A stretch of DNA of 64,000 nt from Rhizobium etli CFN 42 (GCF_000092045.1 NC_007761.1:1367001-1431000), one strand, 5' to 3'; positions 8,174 to 17,393 are shown, counted from the first letter of the stretch. A program made the numbers and translations. Notes: generated by a model from the sequence alone, not told the origin.

Positions 8174-9661
8174 TCAGCCCGGCGGATTAATCCAGGCATA
8201 GCCGAAACGATAGCTGTCCTTGCCGCGGCCATAGAAATAGGGCACATCGATCACCGACGTCTTAGGCGCGGAGGCGCCGAGATTGGCCTGGAGCCATTGC
8301 GCCATATCAGGCGGGAGCGCTTCGCTGCCTCCCTTCGGCGGTATCAGCCAGACGAGGAGAAGCGGTCGGCGGCCGGTCAGATCCCGATGGAAGCCGGGAT
8401 AATCGACGGAGAGGACCGGTATCCCGGGAATATCCTGCCTGACATTGCCGGCAAGCAGGCTGTCGCCGGCAAGGATGGCTGCCGGTTCGGCCTGTTTGCG
8501 CAAGCTTTCCAGCATTGTGGCATAGGGCCTGTTCAATCGCTCGTAGTGGCCGGTGAAGCGTGCCGCCGCGACGCTGCCGTAAAGGGCGGCCGGCACGCCG
8601 ATCATGATGACGGCGACGACGGCCATGAAACGCCGGAACGCCGTGTCTGTCACGACGCCCGCGGCGTCGATCTTCAGGCAGAAATAGAGCGGCAGGATGA
8701 AGAGCATCGGCACCAGCCAGCGATCCTTGATGCCGGCAGCACCGCCGAAGACGATCAAAAGCAGGATGCCGACGACGAAGACGAGCATCATCCGCTCGAT
8801 AAGCCGCGTCCATTCCGACTGAGCGGTCAATGCCGGACGAAGCCCCTTGCCGAAGACGACCGCAAACACCGCCATCGTCAATCCGGCAAAGCTGATGATG
8901 GCGAGAGTAAGCGAGCCGACGCCCATGGCCACCTGCATGAGATAACCGGCGTCGCCGCTGGCCGTCATCTTTTCCAGGGTGCGGGCGGTGGCGAAGTCGA
9001 GATTATCCTTCAGCCAGAAGAGATGCGGCAGGGTGATGACGAGGACAACGATAATGGTCACCGCCAGTCGTGGATCGAAGATCCGCGGCCGCAGGCGCGC
9101 ATCCGCTAACGCGGCAATCAGCCCTGCTGCCGGCAGGATGGCGAAATTATATTTGGCCAGTAGGCCGAAACCAATGCCGATACCTGTTATCAGATAGGAG
9201 GCAAGGTTCGGCTGTTTCAGACTGCGGATGAAGCCGTAGAAGAAGATGCTGGCCGAGAAGAAGACCGCGACTGTGTGCGTCAGGTCTCGCTGCATCTCGA
9301 AGGCCATTTGCGGGATCGTCAGCAATCCGAGCGTCGCGATCACCACCAGCGCCTTGTCGCGCAAAATGAGACGCGCGGTCAGGCCGTACAGCAGATAGGC
9401 GCTGAACAGCAGGAGGTTCTTCACCACCGAAAGCGCGACAAGCGAAACACCGGCAAACTGGAAGACGGTATATTGCAGCCAGTTGTAGAACGGCGGCTGC
9501 GGGCCGTAACCGGCGGCGAGCCATTGCGAGCGGAAGACCTGTTCGGCCTCGTCGAGATCGAGCGAATGCGAGGTTGCGAGCCGCACTCCGACCTGAAGCG
9601 TGAAATAAACGGCGAGCAGCACGAAAATCCAGCTGACGTCGCGAAGACCGGTCTTGATCAT
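8174..9661 (-). CDS. GT39-family membrane glycosyltransferase (ArnT/PMT-like), paralogue 1
   Basis: The 495-residue polytopic protein has about 11 membrane segments. An acidic motif in the first periplasmic loop, DLDEAEQ, is followed by GPQPPFYNWLQY; both are shared with the two neighbouring paralogues. GT39 enzymes move a sugar from a polyprenyl-phosphate donor to an acceptor such as lipid A or a protein on the periplasmic side. The ATG at 9661 starts just after the TAG of the upstream paralogue (9663-9665), so translation is probably coupled. The nearby GT2 likely makes the lipid-linked donor. Confidence 0.88.
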   Translation of the reverse strand: MIKTGLRDVSWIFVLLAVYFTLQVGVRLATSHSLDLDEAEQVFRSQWLAAGYGPQPPFYNWLQYTVFQFAGVSLVALSVVKNLLLFSAYLLYGLTARLILRDKALVVIATLGLLTIPQMAFEMQRDLTHTVAVFFSASIFFYGFIRSLKQPNLASYLITGIGIGFGLLAKYNFAILPAAGLIAALADARLRPRIFDPRLAVTIIVVLVITLPHLFWLKDNLDFATARTLEKMTASGDAGYLMQVAMGVGSLTLAIISFAGLTMAVFAVVFGKGLRPALTAQSEWTRLIERMMLVFVVGILLLIVFGGAAGIKDRWLVPMLFILPLYFCLKIDAAGVVTDTAFRRFMAVVAVIMIGVPAALYGSVAAARFTGHYERLNRPYATMLESLRKQAEPAAILAGDSLLAGNVRQDIPGIPVLSVDYPGFHRDLTGRRPLLLVWLIPPKGGSEALPPDMAQWLQANLGASAPKTSVIDVPYFYGRGKDSYRFGYAWINPPG

Positions 9662-9662
9662 T

Positions 9663-11165
9663 CTATCTGGCCCCCGGCCGAACCCAGGCATAGCCGAGTG
9701 CGAAATTATCGCCCTGGCGGCCGAAATAATAGGGGCGCGACAGGGCGCCGATCTCCTGCGGCGTGATATCAGCCGCCGTCAGCGCCGATGAAAACCGCTC
9801 CGGCATGACGGCATCCGCAGCCGTCGCCGTCTTCTTGCCGCGCCAGACGATCAGCACCGGTCCGCCTGCTGTTGTGTAGGCCGGAATGCCGGCAACGGGA
9901 AAATCGGGGATGACGACGGGCACATGGGGAAGCTGCAGACGCATATTCCCGGCGACATAGGGATCCGAGGCAATCACCAGCGCGGGTTCAGCCTGCCGGG
10001 TCATTTCGCGGGCGAGATCGGCCATCGGCACATTCGGCCTGCTGTAGGTGCCGATCAGCCCAGCGCCGACGACGCGGAAGCCCAGCGCGATGAGCACGCA
10101 TGCCATCAGCACCGGCACGACGGACCGGAGGCGGCGCAGTCCGGCGGAAAGGTCGAGCCCGGCCGCCTGCATCTTTGCCAGGAAATAGATCGGCAGCACC
10201 AGAAGGAATGGGTCGAGCCAGCGTTCACGCACCGTCGTGGAGCCGGTGAACAGCACGATCAGAAGGATGCCGGCGAGGCTCGCGAGCATCATTCGCTCGA
10301 TCATCCCCGTCCAGCGGTTTCCGGCTGAAAGTGCCCGGACAAAATCCCGGCGGAAGGCGGCTGCGAAGATGGCGACGGGCAGCGCCGCAAAGGCGATGAT
10401 GGCGATGAGAAAGGCAAGAATGCCCTTGCCGATCCGCACCGCGCCGGCCGGTTCGTTGCCGGCGGCCATCTTGACCAGAGTGTCGGAGGAGGCGAATTCG
10501 AGATTGCTCCCCAGCCAGATCGCGTGCGGCAGAACGATGATGAGCGCGACGGCGACGGCCGCCAGGATGCGCCAGTCGAGCACTCTGCGCCGCCATTCGG
10601 CATCGGGCAGGATGGCGATCAGCGCGACGACGGGCATCAGCGCAAAATTATATTTCGAGATCAACCCGATGCCTGTGGCAAGCCCGAGCAGGAGGTAGCT
10701 GCCGATGCCGGACCGCTCGAGCGTGCGGAAGAAGCCGTAGAGAAAGAGCGAGCTCGCAAAGAGCAGCGCCGTCGTGTGGGTCAGATCCTGCTGCGCCATG
10801 TAGGAGACCTGCGGCAGGGTGATCAGCGCCAGCATCCCGACGGCTGCAAGCTTCTGGTGCTTCAGTGCCTCGCGCCCGGCAAGGCCGTAAAAGACGTAAC
10901 ACAGGAAGAGCAGGATGTTCTTCGGGATGATAAGCGCGCCCATCGACAAGCCGCTTAGGGAAACGACGGCATATTGCATCCAGTTGTAGAAGGGCGGCTG
11001 CGGGCCGTAGCCCGCCAGCAGATATTGCGAGAAGAAGGACTGCTCGGCCTCGTCGAGCTCCAGCGCGTGCGGAAGCGCAAGCCTGAGCGCGATGTTCAGC
11101 ACGAAATAGGCTGCAAGCAGCAGCGCCGCGGTTCTGATCGTCCTCGTCGCGCGGTCCAGCATCAT
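9663..11165 (-). CDS. GT39-family membrane glycosyltransferase (ArnT/PMT-like), paralogue 2
   Basis: This 500-residue protein has the architecture of its neighbours: a membrane anchor at residues 9-26, then HALELDEAEQ, GYGPQPPFYNWMQY, many membrane helices and a periplasmic C-terminal domain ending YYFGRQGDNFALGYAW. It lies 8 bp after the GT2 gene and directly before paralogue 1, in one leftward operon. The acceptor is unknown; lipid A or LPS core decoration is the best guess for the family in rhizobia. Confidence 0.88.
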   Translation of the reverse strand: MMLDRATRTIRTAALLLAAYFVLNIALRLALPHALELDEAEQSFFSQYLLAGYGPQPPFYNWMQYAVVSLSGLSMGALIIPKNILLFLCYVFYGLAGREALKHQKLAAVGMLALITLPQVSYMAQQDLTHTTALLFASSLFLYGFFRTLERSGIGSYLLLGLATGIGLISKYNFALMPVVALIAILPDAEWRRRVLDWRILAAVAVALIIVLPHAIWLGSNLEFASSDTLVKMAAGNEPAGAVRIGKGILAFLIAIIAFAALPVAIFAAAFRRDFVRALSAGNRWTGMIERMMLASLAGILLIVLFTGSTTVRERWLDPFLLVLPIYFLAKMQAAGLDLSAGLRRLRSVVPVLMACVLIALGFRVVGAGLIGTYSRPNVPMADLAREMTRQAEPALVIASDPYVAGNMRLQLPHVPVVIPDFPVAGIPAYTTAGGPVLIVWRGKKTATAADAVMPERFSSALTAADITPQEIGALSRPYYFGRQGDNFALGYAWVRPGAR

Positions 11166-11173
11166 GCTGCCGG

Positions 11174-12190
11174 TTACGCTTGGCTTTGGTCGTCGAAGAT
11201 CTGCCGGACGATGTAGTTCGGGGAGGCATCGTCACGATAATAGGTGCGCGCGATCATTTCCGCCAGAATGCCGGTGGTAATCATCTGCACCGAGGAAAGC
11301 AGCAGCACGACGCCGACCATCAGCATCGGGCGTGTGCCGATATCGTTGCCCAGGATGAACTTGTCGAAGCCGAGGTAGAGCAGGATCAATATGGCAACCG
11401 CGCCGAGACCGAGACCGAGCGAGCCGAAGAAGTGGCCGGGCCGCGCCTTGTAGCGCATGAAGAACATGACAGACAGCAGATCAAGGATGACGCGGAAGGT
11501 GCGCGAAATTCCGTATTTGGAAACCCCGTGCTCGCGGGCATGGTGGGTGACAGCCATCTCGCCGATACGCGAGCTCGGCACGACGCCGGCCACCCAGGCC
11601 GGGATGAAGCGGTGCATTTCGCCCATCAGCTTCACCTGCTTGATGATCGAGGCACGGTAGATCTTCAGGCTGCAGCCGTAATCGTGCAGCTTGACGCCGG
11701 TGATGCGGCCGATCAGGTAGTTGGCGCACCAGGAGGGTATCTTGCGCAGGAACAGACCGTCCTTGCGGTTCTTGCGCCAGCCGACCAAAAGGTCGAGTTC
11801 GCGCCGCTCCAGCTCGGAGACCATCTGAGGAATATCCTTCGGGTCGTTCTGCAGATCGCCGTCCATCGTCGCGATCAGCCGGCCGCGGGCGGTATCGATG
11901 CCGGCCTGCATGGCGGCGGTCTGGCCGAAGTTGCGCTGCAGCTCGACGATCCGGAGCGCCAGACCCTCGCGTCCGACGAATTTGCGGGCGTTGACGAGCG
12001 TCGCATCCGTGCTGCCGTCATCGACGAGGATCAGTTCCCAGCGATGAGGATACTCGGCCATCGCCGCAACGATACGCTCGACCAGCGGGCCGACGCTTTC
12101 CTCTTCGTTGAAAACGGGCACGACCAGCGACAGCTCGAGCGATTGTACCGGATCATTCGTGCCGCGAATGGGCTCTACCGTTGTCTGCAA
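11174..12190 (-). CDS. GT2 polyprenol-phosphate sugar transferase (ArnC/DPM-synthase-like)
   Basis: The 338-residue protein has an N-terminal GT-A domain (LSLVVPVFNEEES, then LILVDDGSTDATLV, then the DxD-type IATMDGDLQNDP) and two C-terminal membrane helices (about 235-310). This is the layout of enzymes that make undecaprenyl-phosphate sugars on the cytoplasmic face. The product would be the donor for the three GT39 transferases encoded around it. It sits between paralogues 3 and 2 in the same direction. Confidence 0.92.
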   Translation of the reverse strand: MQTTVEPIRGTNDPVQSLELSLVVPVFNEEESVGPLVERIVAAMAEYPHRWELILVDDGSTDATLVNARKFVGREGLALRIVELQRNFGQTAAMQAGIDTARGRLIATMDGDLQNDPKDIPQMVSELERRELDLLVGWRKNRKDGLFLRKIPSWCANYLIGRITGVKLHDYGCSLKIYRASIIKQVKLMGEMHRFIPAWVAGVVPSSRIGEMAVTHHAREHGVSKYGISRTFRVILDLLSVMFFMRYKARPGHFFGSLGLGLGAVAILILLYLGFDKFILGNDIGTRPMLMVGVVLLLSSVQMITTGILAEMIARTYYRDDASPNYIVRQIFDDQSQA

Positions 12191-12327
12191 CTTTGCATCT
12201 CCAAAAGGCCGGGCGGCCTTGCAATCTTACTGCCGCCACCGCGCTTGCGGAAGCTACTATATGAAGTGTCCGCGCGTTGCCAGCGGGCAATGCCGCTTTC
12301 CCCGCAATCGGCCGACTTGCCGAAACC

Positions 12328-13836
12328 CTACTTCGCGCCGCCTTCCACCCAGGAATAACCAATCGAGAACGTATGTTTGCCGTCACCGAAAAGATAAGGC
12401 AGCGTCAGAGTCTTCACCTCCTGCAGATGAATACCCGATTTCACGAGATCATCGGCAAAGGCGGGAGAAATGGTTGGGTCATTTGCGGTTTCCCCGCGCC
12501 AGACGACAAGCACCGGACCCTTCGCAGTAGCATATTCGGGCACCCCGGGGCCTGGAAAGAACGGGATCACGACGGGAACCTCGGGGAATTCCAGCTTCAT
12601 ATTGCCGGCCACGAATTTGGTCCCCGCCACGATGAGAACCGGCTTGCGGGTCGCGGTCAGTTCGGCCACGTAGCCGGAGAAGGGCACGTTCGTTCTGGTA
12701 TAAGTGCCGATATATTGAATGGCGACGATCCTGAGCAGAAGGATCGCCAGGATGACGACCATGAAGACCGGCACCACAGGCCGGAAGCGTGCAAGGCCGG
12801 CGGAAAGATCGAAGCCTGCGGTTTCCAGCTTCAGGAACAGATAGATCAGCAGGACGAGCAGGCAGGGGTCGAGCCAGCGCTCGTGGATATCGCTCGCGCC
12901 GGCTACGATGACAACACCGGCGAATGCAAGCAGGCTGACGATCATCATCCGCTCGATCACCCGGATCATCGGACTGGACGCCGAGAGCGCGCGGAAGAAA
13001 TCCCGTCGGAAGGCTGCTGCGAAGAGAACGATCGGCAAAGCGACGAAGCCGAGGACGGCGATGACGAGGGACAACAGTCCCTGTCCGATACGGGGAAGGC
13101 CAGCGGCAGCCTCATGCTCGGCGGTCATTCGCTCAAGGGTCGGGGCCGAAGCGCTGACGAGATTATCGGGCAGCCAGAGCGCATGCGGCAGAACGATCAG
13201 AGTGGCGATTACGAACGCCGGCAGCAGACGCCAGTCCAACAGACGGCTGCGCCACTTTCGGTCTACCAGGACCGCGACGAAGGCGGCAAATGGCAGGATG
13301 GCGAAATTGTATTTGGAGATCAGGCCGATGCCGGTGGCGATACCGATGACGAGGTAGCTGCCGATCGTCGGCTGCCGAAGTGTGCGGAAAAAACCGAAGA
13401 GGAAGAGCGAGGTGGCAAACAGCAGGGCAACCGTGTGGGTCAGTTCGCGCTGCGCCATCAGGCCGACCTGTGGCAGGGTAATCAGGCTCAGCATGGCGAT
13501 GGGCGGGAGAAGACGGCTCTTCAGCACCTCGCGGGCCGCCAGGCCGTAGAAAAGATAGCAACCGAACAGAATGATGTTCTTCGGAACCGAGAGCGCCCAC
13601 ATCGTGATGCCGGTGACCGAGACGATGGCGTATTGGATCCAGTTGTAGAAAGGCGGCTGCGAGCCGTAGCCGGCCAGAAGATATTGCGAGTAGAACGACT
13701 GTTCCGCCTCGTCGAGATCGAGCGTATGAGGCAAGGCAATGCGGAGCGCGATGTTCAGCAGGAAATAGGCTGCCAGAAAAATGCTGGCACCCGTGATGTT
13801 TCTTGTAATGCGCTCCAACATCGATCTCCAAGTCAA
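12328..13836 (-). CDS. GT39-family membrane glycosyltransferase (ArnT/PMT-like), paralogue 3
   Basis: This 502-residue protein is closest to paralogue 2 by eye: both have LLAGYGxQPPFYNWxQYA and end with a F(G/S)xGYxW pattern. The catalytic-loop motif is [14 protein letters not shown]. It is the first gene of the leftward operon and is separated from the GT2 gene by 137 bp, so a second promoter there is possible. Its start faces the UPF0104 gene across 166 bp. The sugar and acceptor are not identifiable. Confidence 0.88.
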   Translation of the reverse strand: MTWRSMLERITRNITGASIFLAAYFLLNIALRIALPHTLDLDEAEQSFYSQYLLAGYGSQPPFYNWIQYAIVSVTGITMWALSVPKNIILFGCYLFYGLAAREVLKSRLLPPIAMLSLITLPQVGLMAQRELTHTVALLFATSLFLFGFFRTLRQPTIGSYLVIGIATGIGLISKYNFAILPFAAFVAVLVDRKWRSRLLDWRLLPAFVIATLIVLPHALWLPDNLVSASAPTLERMTAEHEAAAGLPRIGQGLLSLVIAVLGFVALPIVLFAAAFRRDFFRALSASSPMIRVIERMMIVSLLAFAGVVIVAGASDIHERWLDPCLLVLLIYLFLKLETAGFDLSAGLARFRPVVPVFMVVILAILLLRIVAIQYIGTYTRTNVPFSGYVAELTATRKPVLIVAGTKFVAGNMKLEFPEVPVVIPFFPGPGVPEYATAKGPVLVVWRGETANDPTISPAFADDLVKSGIHLQEVKTLTLPYLFGDGKHTFSIGYSWVEGGAK

Positions 13837-14002
13837 GCCGGCGAGGCGCCCTCATACATCGGTCTGCCGTCGGATCGTCGGCCTTAAAGCGACCGCGCCG
13901 CCACCGCCTCAACTCCGCCGTTGTGCGCAACCGCCATTTCTCCTAAAACGCCTGACGACGGAGCGAGACCTGTGCCGACGCCAAGCGAGGAATGCTTACT
14001 AC

Positions 14003-14965
14003 ATGAAGAGTTCGATCGTTGAAAGCCAGCAGTCCTGGTTTATGCGCAACCGCATGACGGCGCTGACGGTCGTAATTGTCGCAGCCTATGCGCTCTTCGT
14101 GCAATGGTTCTGGGGGTGGCCCGTGATCATCAGCCAATGGGCCGATGTCGGGGCAGGCCCGGTGATCGGCGCGCTCGTGGCATTGACGAGCACCTATTTC
14201 CTGCGCACCTGGCGCATCTACGACTATTTTCCGAAGGAAACGGCGGGCCGGTTTGCGATCCTCTTTCGCGTCACGCAGATCCACAATCTCCTAAACATCA
14301 TGCTGCCCTTCCGCACCGGCGAGACCAGCTTTCCGTTGTTGATGCGCACCGAGTTCGGCATCCCGCTGACCCGCGGAACCTCGGCACTCCTGGTCATGCG
14401 GCTGCTCGACCTGCACGCGCTGCTGGCGGCGGCCGGCATCGGCTTTGCGCTCGCAGCAGCCGATGCGCTCGTCGCATGGTCGCTTTGGGCGGTCTTCCTG
14501 CTGCTGCCGGTAGCGGCCTTCGTCGCGCGCAAACCGCTGTTGCGCGTTGCCGCCACGCTGTTGCCTGATAAGGCGCAGAAATTCGTCGTTGAGATCGAAA
14601 ATGGGCTGCCGCTCGATGCCGCGGCCTTTGCGCGCGCCTGGGCGATGACCATCGTCAACTGGCTGGTGAAGGTGATCGTGCTCGCATGGGCGCTCGGCCT
14701 GATGGGTGTGTTGCCGATGGCGGCAAGCTTCGGCGGCGCGCTCGGCGGTGAACTCTCCTCCGTTCTGCCGGTGCACGCGCCGGGCGGCGTCGGCACCTAT
14801 CCGGCCGGCATCACCGCCGGCGCCATTGCGCTCGGAGCCTCGAGTGAGCGGATGGCTCTGGCCGCGCTGGCGCAGGCAAGCGTCAATGCTCATCTGCTGA
14901 TCATCGTTTCGGCGCTGACGGGCACCGCAATCTCACTGCCGCTCGGGCGCCGCGGCAAGCTCTGA
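14003..14965 (+). CDS. UPF0104/LPG-synthase-transmembrane-like integral membrane protein
   Basis: The 320-residue protein has about eight membrane segments and the family pattern GGELSSVLPVHAPGGVGTYP (about 247-266), as in UPF0104/AglD-like proteins. Such proteins often accompany GT2 and GT39 genes and are suspected to act in lipid-linked sugar transfer or flipping; no reaction is established. The ATG at 14003 has GCGAGG about 12 bases upstream. The last 33 bp overlap the end of the convergent sigma factor gene. Confidence 0.82.
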   Translation: MKSSIVESQQSWFMRNRMTALTVVIVAAYALFVQWFWGWPVIISQWADVGAGPVIGALVALTSTYFLRTWRIYDYFPKETAGRFAILFRVTQIHNLLNIMLPFRTGETSFPLLMRTEFGIPLTRGTSALLVMRLLDLHALLAAAGIGFALAAADALVAWSLWAVFLLLPVAAFVARKPLLRVAATLLPDKAQKFVVEIENGLPLDAAAFARAWAMTIVNWLVKVIVLAWALGLMGVLPMAASFGGALGGELSSVLPVHAPGGVGTYPAGITAGAIALGASSERMALAALAQASVNAHLLIIVSALTGTAISLPLGRRGKL

Positions 14966-16174
14966 AATCCATTTCCGCAGAAAGGCCTGCTCCGGCTCCT
15001 GCCGACAGAGCGACAGCGCCGTCTGATAGGCTGCGATCGCCTCTTCGGTGCGGCCGAGCCTGCGCAGGAAATCGGCGCGCGCCGAATGGGCGAGGTGATA
15101 GGCCGTGAGCTCCTGGCGCCCAAGAATGGCATCGATCAGATCCAGTCCCTTCGCCGGGCCGTCCGCCATAGCGATCGCCACGGCGCGGTTGAGCTCCACG
15201 ATCGGCGACGGCTGCGCAGCCAGCAGCAGATCGTAGTAGAAGGCGATCCGCTGCCAGTCGGTCTCTTCGGCGGTCGGCGCCCTGGCATGCTCGGCAGCGA
15301 TCGCCGCCTGGACTGTATAGGCGCCGATCTCTGCCGCCCTCATCGCCTCGGCGAGCAGCGCCAGGCCTTCCGCGATTTTTGCACGGTCCCAGAGCGAGCG
15401 GTCCTGGTCAGCTAGCAGCACCAGCGATCCCTGCTCGTTGCTGCGCGCCAGGCGGCGGGAATCCTGCAGCAGCATCAGCGCCAGCAGACCACGGGCGTCA
15501 GGATGCGGCAGCAGCGCCAGAAGCAGCCGCGCCAGCCGTATCGCCTCGGCGGTCAGATCGGCGCGGACCACATCCTCGCCTGATGAGGCGGAATACCCCT
15601 CGTTGAAGACGAGATAGATGACGTGCAGTACCTGATCGAGCCGCTGAGGCAGTGCGTCGCGGCCCGGTACTTCGTAGGGGATATTCGCGGCTCGTATCCT
15701 GTTCTTGGCGCGCACGATCCGCTGGGCGACCGTTGGCGCCGGAACGAGAAACGCATGGGCGATCTCTTCGGTGGTCAATCCGCAGATTTCTCGAAGCGCC
15801 ATCGCCGTCTGGGCATCTGAGGGAATAGCGGGATGACAGCAGGTGAAGATCAGCCGCAGCATATCGTCCTCGATCGGTTCCATATCGCCGATCTCCGTTG
15901 TGTCGACAGTGTAGAGGCTGTCCTCGATGTGATGCTGCGAGGCATCGAAGCGCGCTCGCCGCCGGATCGTGTCGATCGCCTTGAAGCGTCCCGTCGAGAC
16001 AAGCCAGGCGGAGGGATTGCCCGGCAGGCCTTCCACCGGCCACGTCCGTGCTGCCGCAGCGAAAGCATCGTGAAGCGCTTCCTCCGCCCGGTCGAAATCG
16101 CCGAGCAAACGGATCAAGGTCGCCAGCACCCGGCGCGACTGCGTTCGGTAGATCTCCTCGATGACACGTTCCAA
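14933..16174 (-). CDS. ECF42-type RNA polymerase sigma factor with C-terminal extension
   Basis: The 413-residue protein has sigma region 2 (LIRLLGDFDRAEEALHDAF, then RFKAIDTIRRR), region 4 (LTTEEIAHAFLVPAPTVAQR, about 130-150) and a helical C-terminal extension of about 200 residues, as in group ECF42. No anti-sigma gene is adjacent. The TTG at 16174 is chosen because GAGG lies six bases before it and ECF42 proteins start with ERV-like residues; a TTG at 16186 overlaps the upstream stop. It is the last gene of an operon with three DGPF proteins, the known partners of this group. The C-terminal domain is thought to control activity in place of an anti-sigma factor. Confidence 0.93.
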   Translation of the reverse strand: MERVIEEIYRTQSRRVLATLIRLLGDFDRAEEALHDAFAAAARTWPVEGLPGNPSAWLVSTGRFKAIDTIRRRARFDASQHHIEDSLYTVDTTEIGDMEPIEDDMLRLIFTCCHPAIPSDAQTAMALREICGLTTEEIAHAFLVPAPTVAQRIVRAKNRIRAANIPYEVPGRDALPQRLDQVLHVIYLVFNEGYSASSGEDVVRADLTAEAIRLARLLLALLPHPDARGLLALMLLQDSRRLARSNEQGSLVLLADQDRSLWDRAKIAEGLALLAEAMRAAEIGAYTVQAAIAAEHARAPTAEETDWQRIAFYYDLLLAAQPSPIVELNRAVAIAMADGPAKGLDLIDAILGRQELTAYHLAHSARADFLRRLGRTEEAIAAYQTALSLCRQEPEQAFLRKWISELAAAPERQ

Positions 16175-16182
16175 AGAGCACC

Positions 16183-16542
16183 TCAATCCGGCAGTGTGAG
16201 CGTCCGCACGGGCCTCAGTTCGACCGCGCCGTAACGCGCCGAGGGGATGCGCGCGGCAATTTCGGTTGCTGTCGCCACATCCGGCGCCTCGATGACGTAG
16301 AAGCCGGCCAAATGCTCCTTTGTCTCGACATAGGGCCCATCGGTGGCGGCGAGCGTGTTGTTTCGAACGCGCAGCACGGTTGCCTTGTCAGGCATCTCGA
16401 GTGCATCGGCGTGGATCATGATGCCGTCGCGGCGCAGTTCCTCATCGAAGGCGAAATGGGCTTTGATGAGTTCATCGGTTTCATCAGGCGTCAGCGTGCC
16501 GTCGGTATCGGCACAATTGTAGATGAGGCAGATGTAGCGCAT
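16183..16542 (-). CDS. DGPF/YCII-related protein 1
   Basis: This 119-residue alpha/beta-barrel protein has the signature as ATDGPYVETKEHLAGFYVIE, with Tyr in place of the usual Phe (DGPY). Proteins of this family are linked to ECF42 sigma factors in many bacteria and probably form dimers; no enzyme activity is proven. The gene is 2 bp after the second DGPF gene and its TGA lies just before the sigma factor start, so translation is likely coupled. Confidence 0.92.
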   Translation of the reverse strand: MRYICLIYNCADTDGTLTPDETDELIKAHFAFDEELRRDGIMIHADALEMPDKATVLRVRNNTLAATDGPYVETKEHLAGFYVIEAPDVATATEIAARIPSARYGAVELRPVRTLTLPD

Positions 16543-16544
16543 CG

Positions 16545-16904
16545 CTATCTCCCGTCCTGGATCGAATAAGCGGGGCGCACTTCGATCGAGCAGTATCTGA
16601 GGATCGGAAAACTGGATACGATCGTCTGCGCCTCCTCGATAGTTTCGGCTTCGATCAGCACGAAGCCGCCGAGATGCTCCTTGATTTCGGCAAACGGGCC
16701 ATCGGTCGCCGAGGCTTCGCCATTGCGCAGGCGCACCGTGATCGCCGTCGACGGTTCACGCAAGGCAAGCGCCACCAGCAGGTGGCCGCTGTCGCGCCAG
16801 CGATTGTCGCTGGCGATGCACTCCCGCGTCACGGCTTCCCATTCGGCCTGGCTTACCAACTTGCTCTTTTCAGTGTCGAACCAGATCTGGCATAAAAACT
16901 TCAT
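16545..16904 (-). CDS. DGPF/YCII-related protein 2
   Basis: The 119-residue protein has the family signature ATDGPFAEIKEHLGGFVLIE at about 66-85 and the usual N-terminus MKFLCQIWFDTE. It is the middle one of three paralogues, 15 bp after the first gene of the operon and 2 bp before the next. Role as for its neighbours: partner of the ECF42 sigma factor, biochemical activity unknown. Confidence 0.92.
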   Translation of the reverse strand: MKFLCQIWFDTEKSKLVSQAEWEAVTRECIASDNRWRDSGHLLVALALREPSTAITVRLRNGEASATDGPFAEIKEHLGGFVLIEAETIEEAQTIVSSFPILRYCSIEVRPAYSIQDGR

Positions 16905-16919
16905 TGGCGCCTCCTCTCT

Positions 16920-17276
16920 TCATTGAGCTCGGAATTCATGGATCGGCCGCACCTCGATCGCGCCGAGTTTGGCGAGCGGAATGCCGGCGGCGATGCGGAT
17001 TGCATCGTTAAGGTCTTTTGCCTCAACCAGGATGAAGCCGCCGAGAGCCTCTTTCGTCTCGGCAAAAGGACCATCCGTTACCGATATCTCGCCGCCCCGC
17101 ACCCGGACGGTGACAGCCGATTTCGGCGGCTGCAGCGCCTGGGCGACAATTAGATGCCCGCTTTCGGCGAGGTGTTTGTCGTAGTCCAGCGAATTGCTGT
17201 CGAGTTCGGCCTTCTCCTCTTCCGTCATGGCGGCGAGCGCGCCGCCATCGAACCAGACCTGACAGAGATATTTCAT
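16920..17276 (-). CDS. DGPF/YCII-related protein 3, first gene of the ECF42 operon
   Basis: The 118-residue protein carries VTDGPFAETKEALGGFILVE. The ATG at 17276 is chosen because AGGAGG stands nine bases upstream; a longer frame to 17330 would run across the promoter. Transcription probably starts near 17304 from the leftward TGTCGA promoter, which would make the whole operon, including the sigma factor gene, self-activated (inference). Confidence 0.93.
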   Translation of the reverse strand: MKYLCQVWFDGGALAAMTEEEKAELDSNSLDYDKHLAESGHLIVAQALQPPKSAVTVRVRGGEISVTDGPFAETKEALGGFILVEAKDLNDAIRIAAGIPLAKLGAIEVRPIHEFRAQ

Positions 17277-17310
17277 CGCGGACAGCCTCCTTGGGTGTTC
17301 AATAAGCCTG

Positions 17311-17337
17311 GACGATCGAGCTTCACGCATTTCGACA
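17311..17337 (-). promoter_or_regulatory. Predicted ECF42 promoter, leftward (DGPF-sigma operon)
   Basis: On the minus strand TGTCGA (17337-17332) is followed after 17 bp by CGTC (17314-17311). This matches the TGTCGA / CG(A/T)C promoter that I recall for ECF42 sigma factors. The -35 hexamer is part of one arm of a perfect 13-bp inverted repeat (17327-17339). Confidence 0.7.
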
Positions 17338-17378
17338 GCATTGGAAAAAATCTTTGTTACGGAGCGCTGTCGAAATGC
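17327..17378. repeat. Perfect 13-bp inverted repeat holding two divergent TGTCGA elements
   Basis: GCATTTCGACAGC at 17327-17339 is repeated inverted as GCTGTCGAAATGC at 17366-17378, with 26 bp between. Each arm contains a TGTCGA pointing outward. The match extends beyond the hexamer, so the flanking bases (AAATGC) may be part of the recognised element or bind another regulator. Confidence 0.85.
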
Positions 17379-17393
17379 CAGGCAGCAATCGAC
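17368..17393 (+). promoter_or_regulatory. Predicted ECF42 promoter, rightward (small membrane protein)
   Basis: TGTCGA at 17368-17373 is followed after 16 bp by CGAC at 17390-17393. It faces the small membrane protein gene, whose ATG is at 17428. With the leftward copy it forms a mirror-image pair. Confidence 0.6.

Noticed and set aside
12277..13887. 536-codon open frame on the plus strand
   Set aside because: It is the shadow of the GT39 paralogue 3 gene. Composition is charged and repetitive, unlike a folded protein, while the minus strand encodes a clear GT39.
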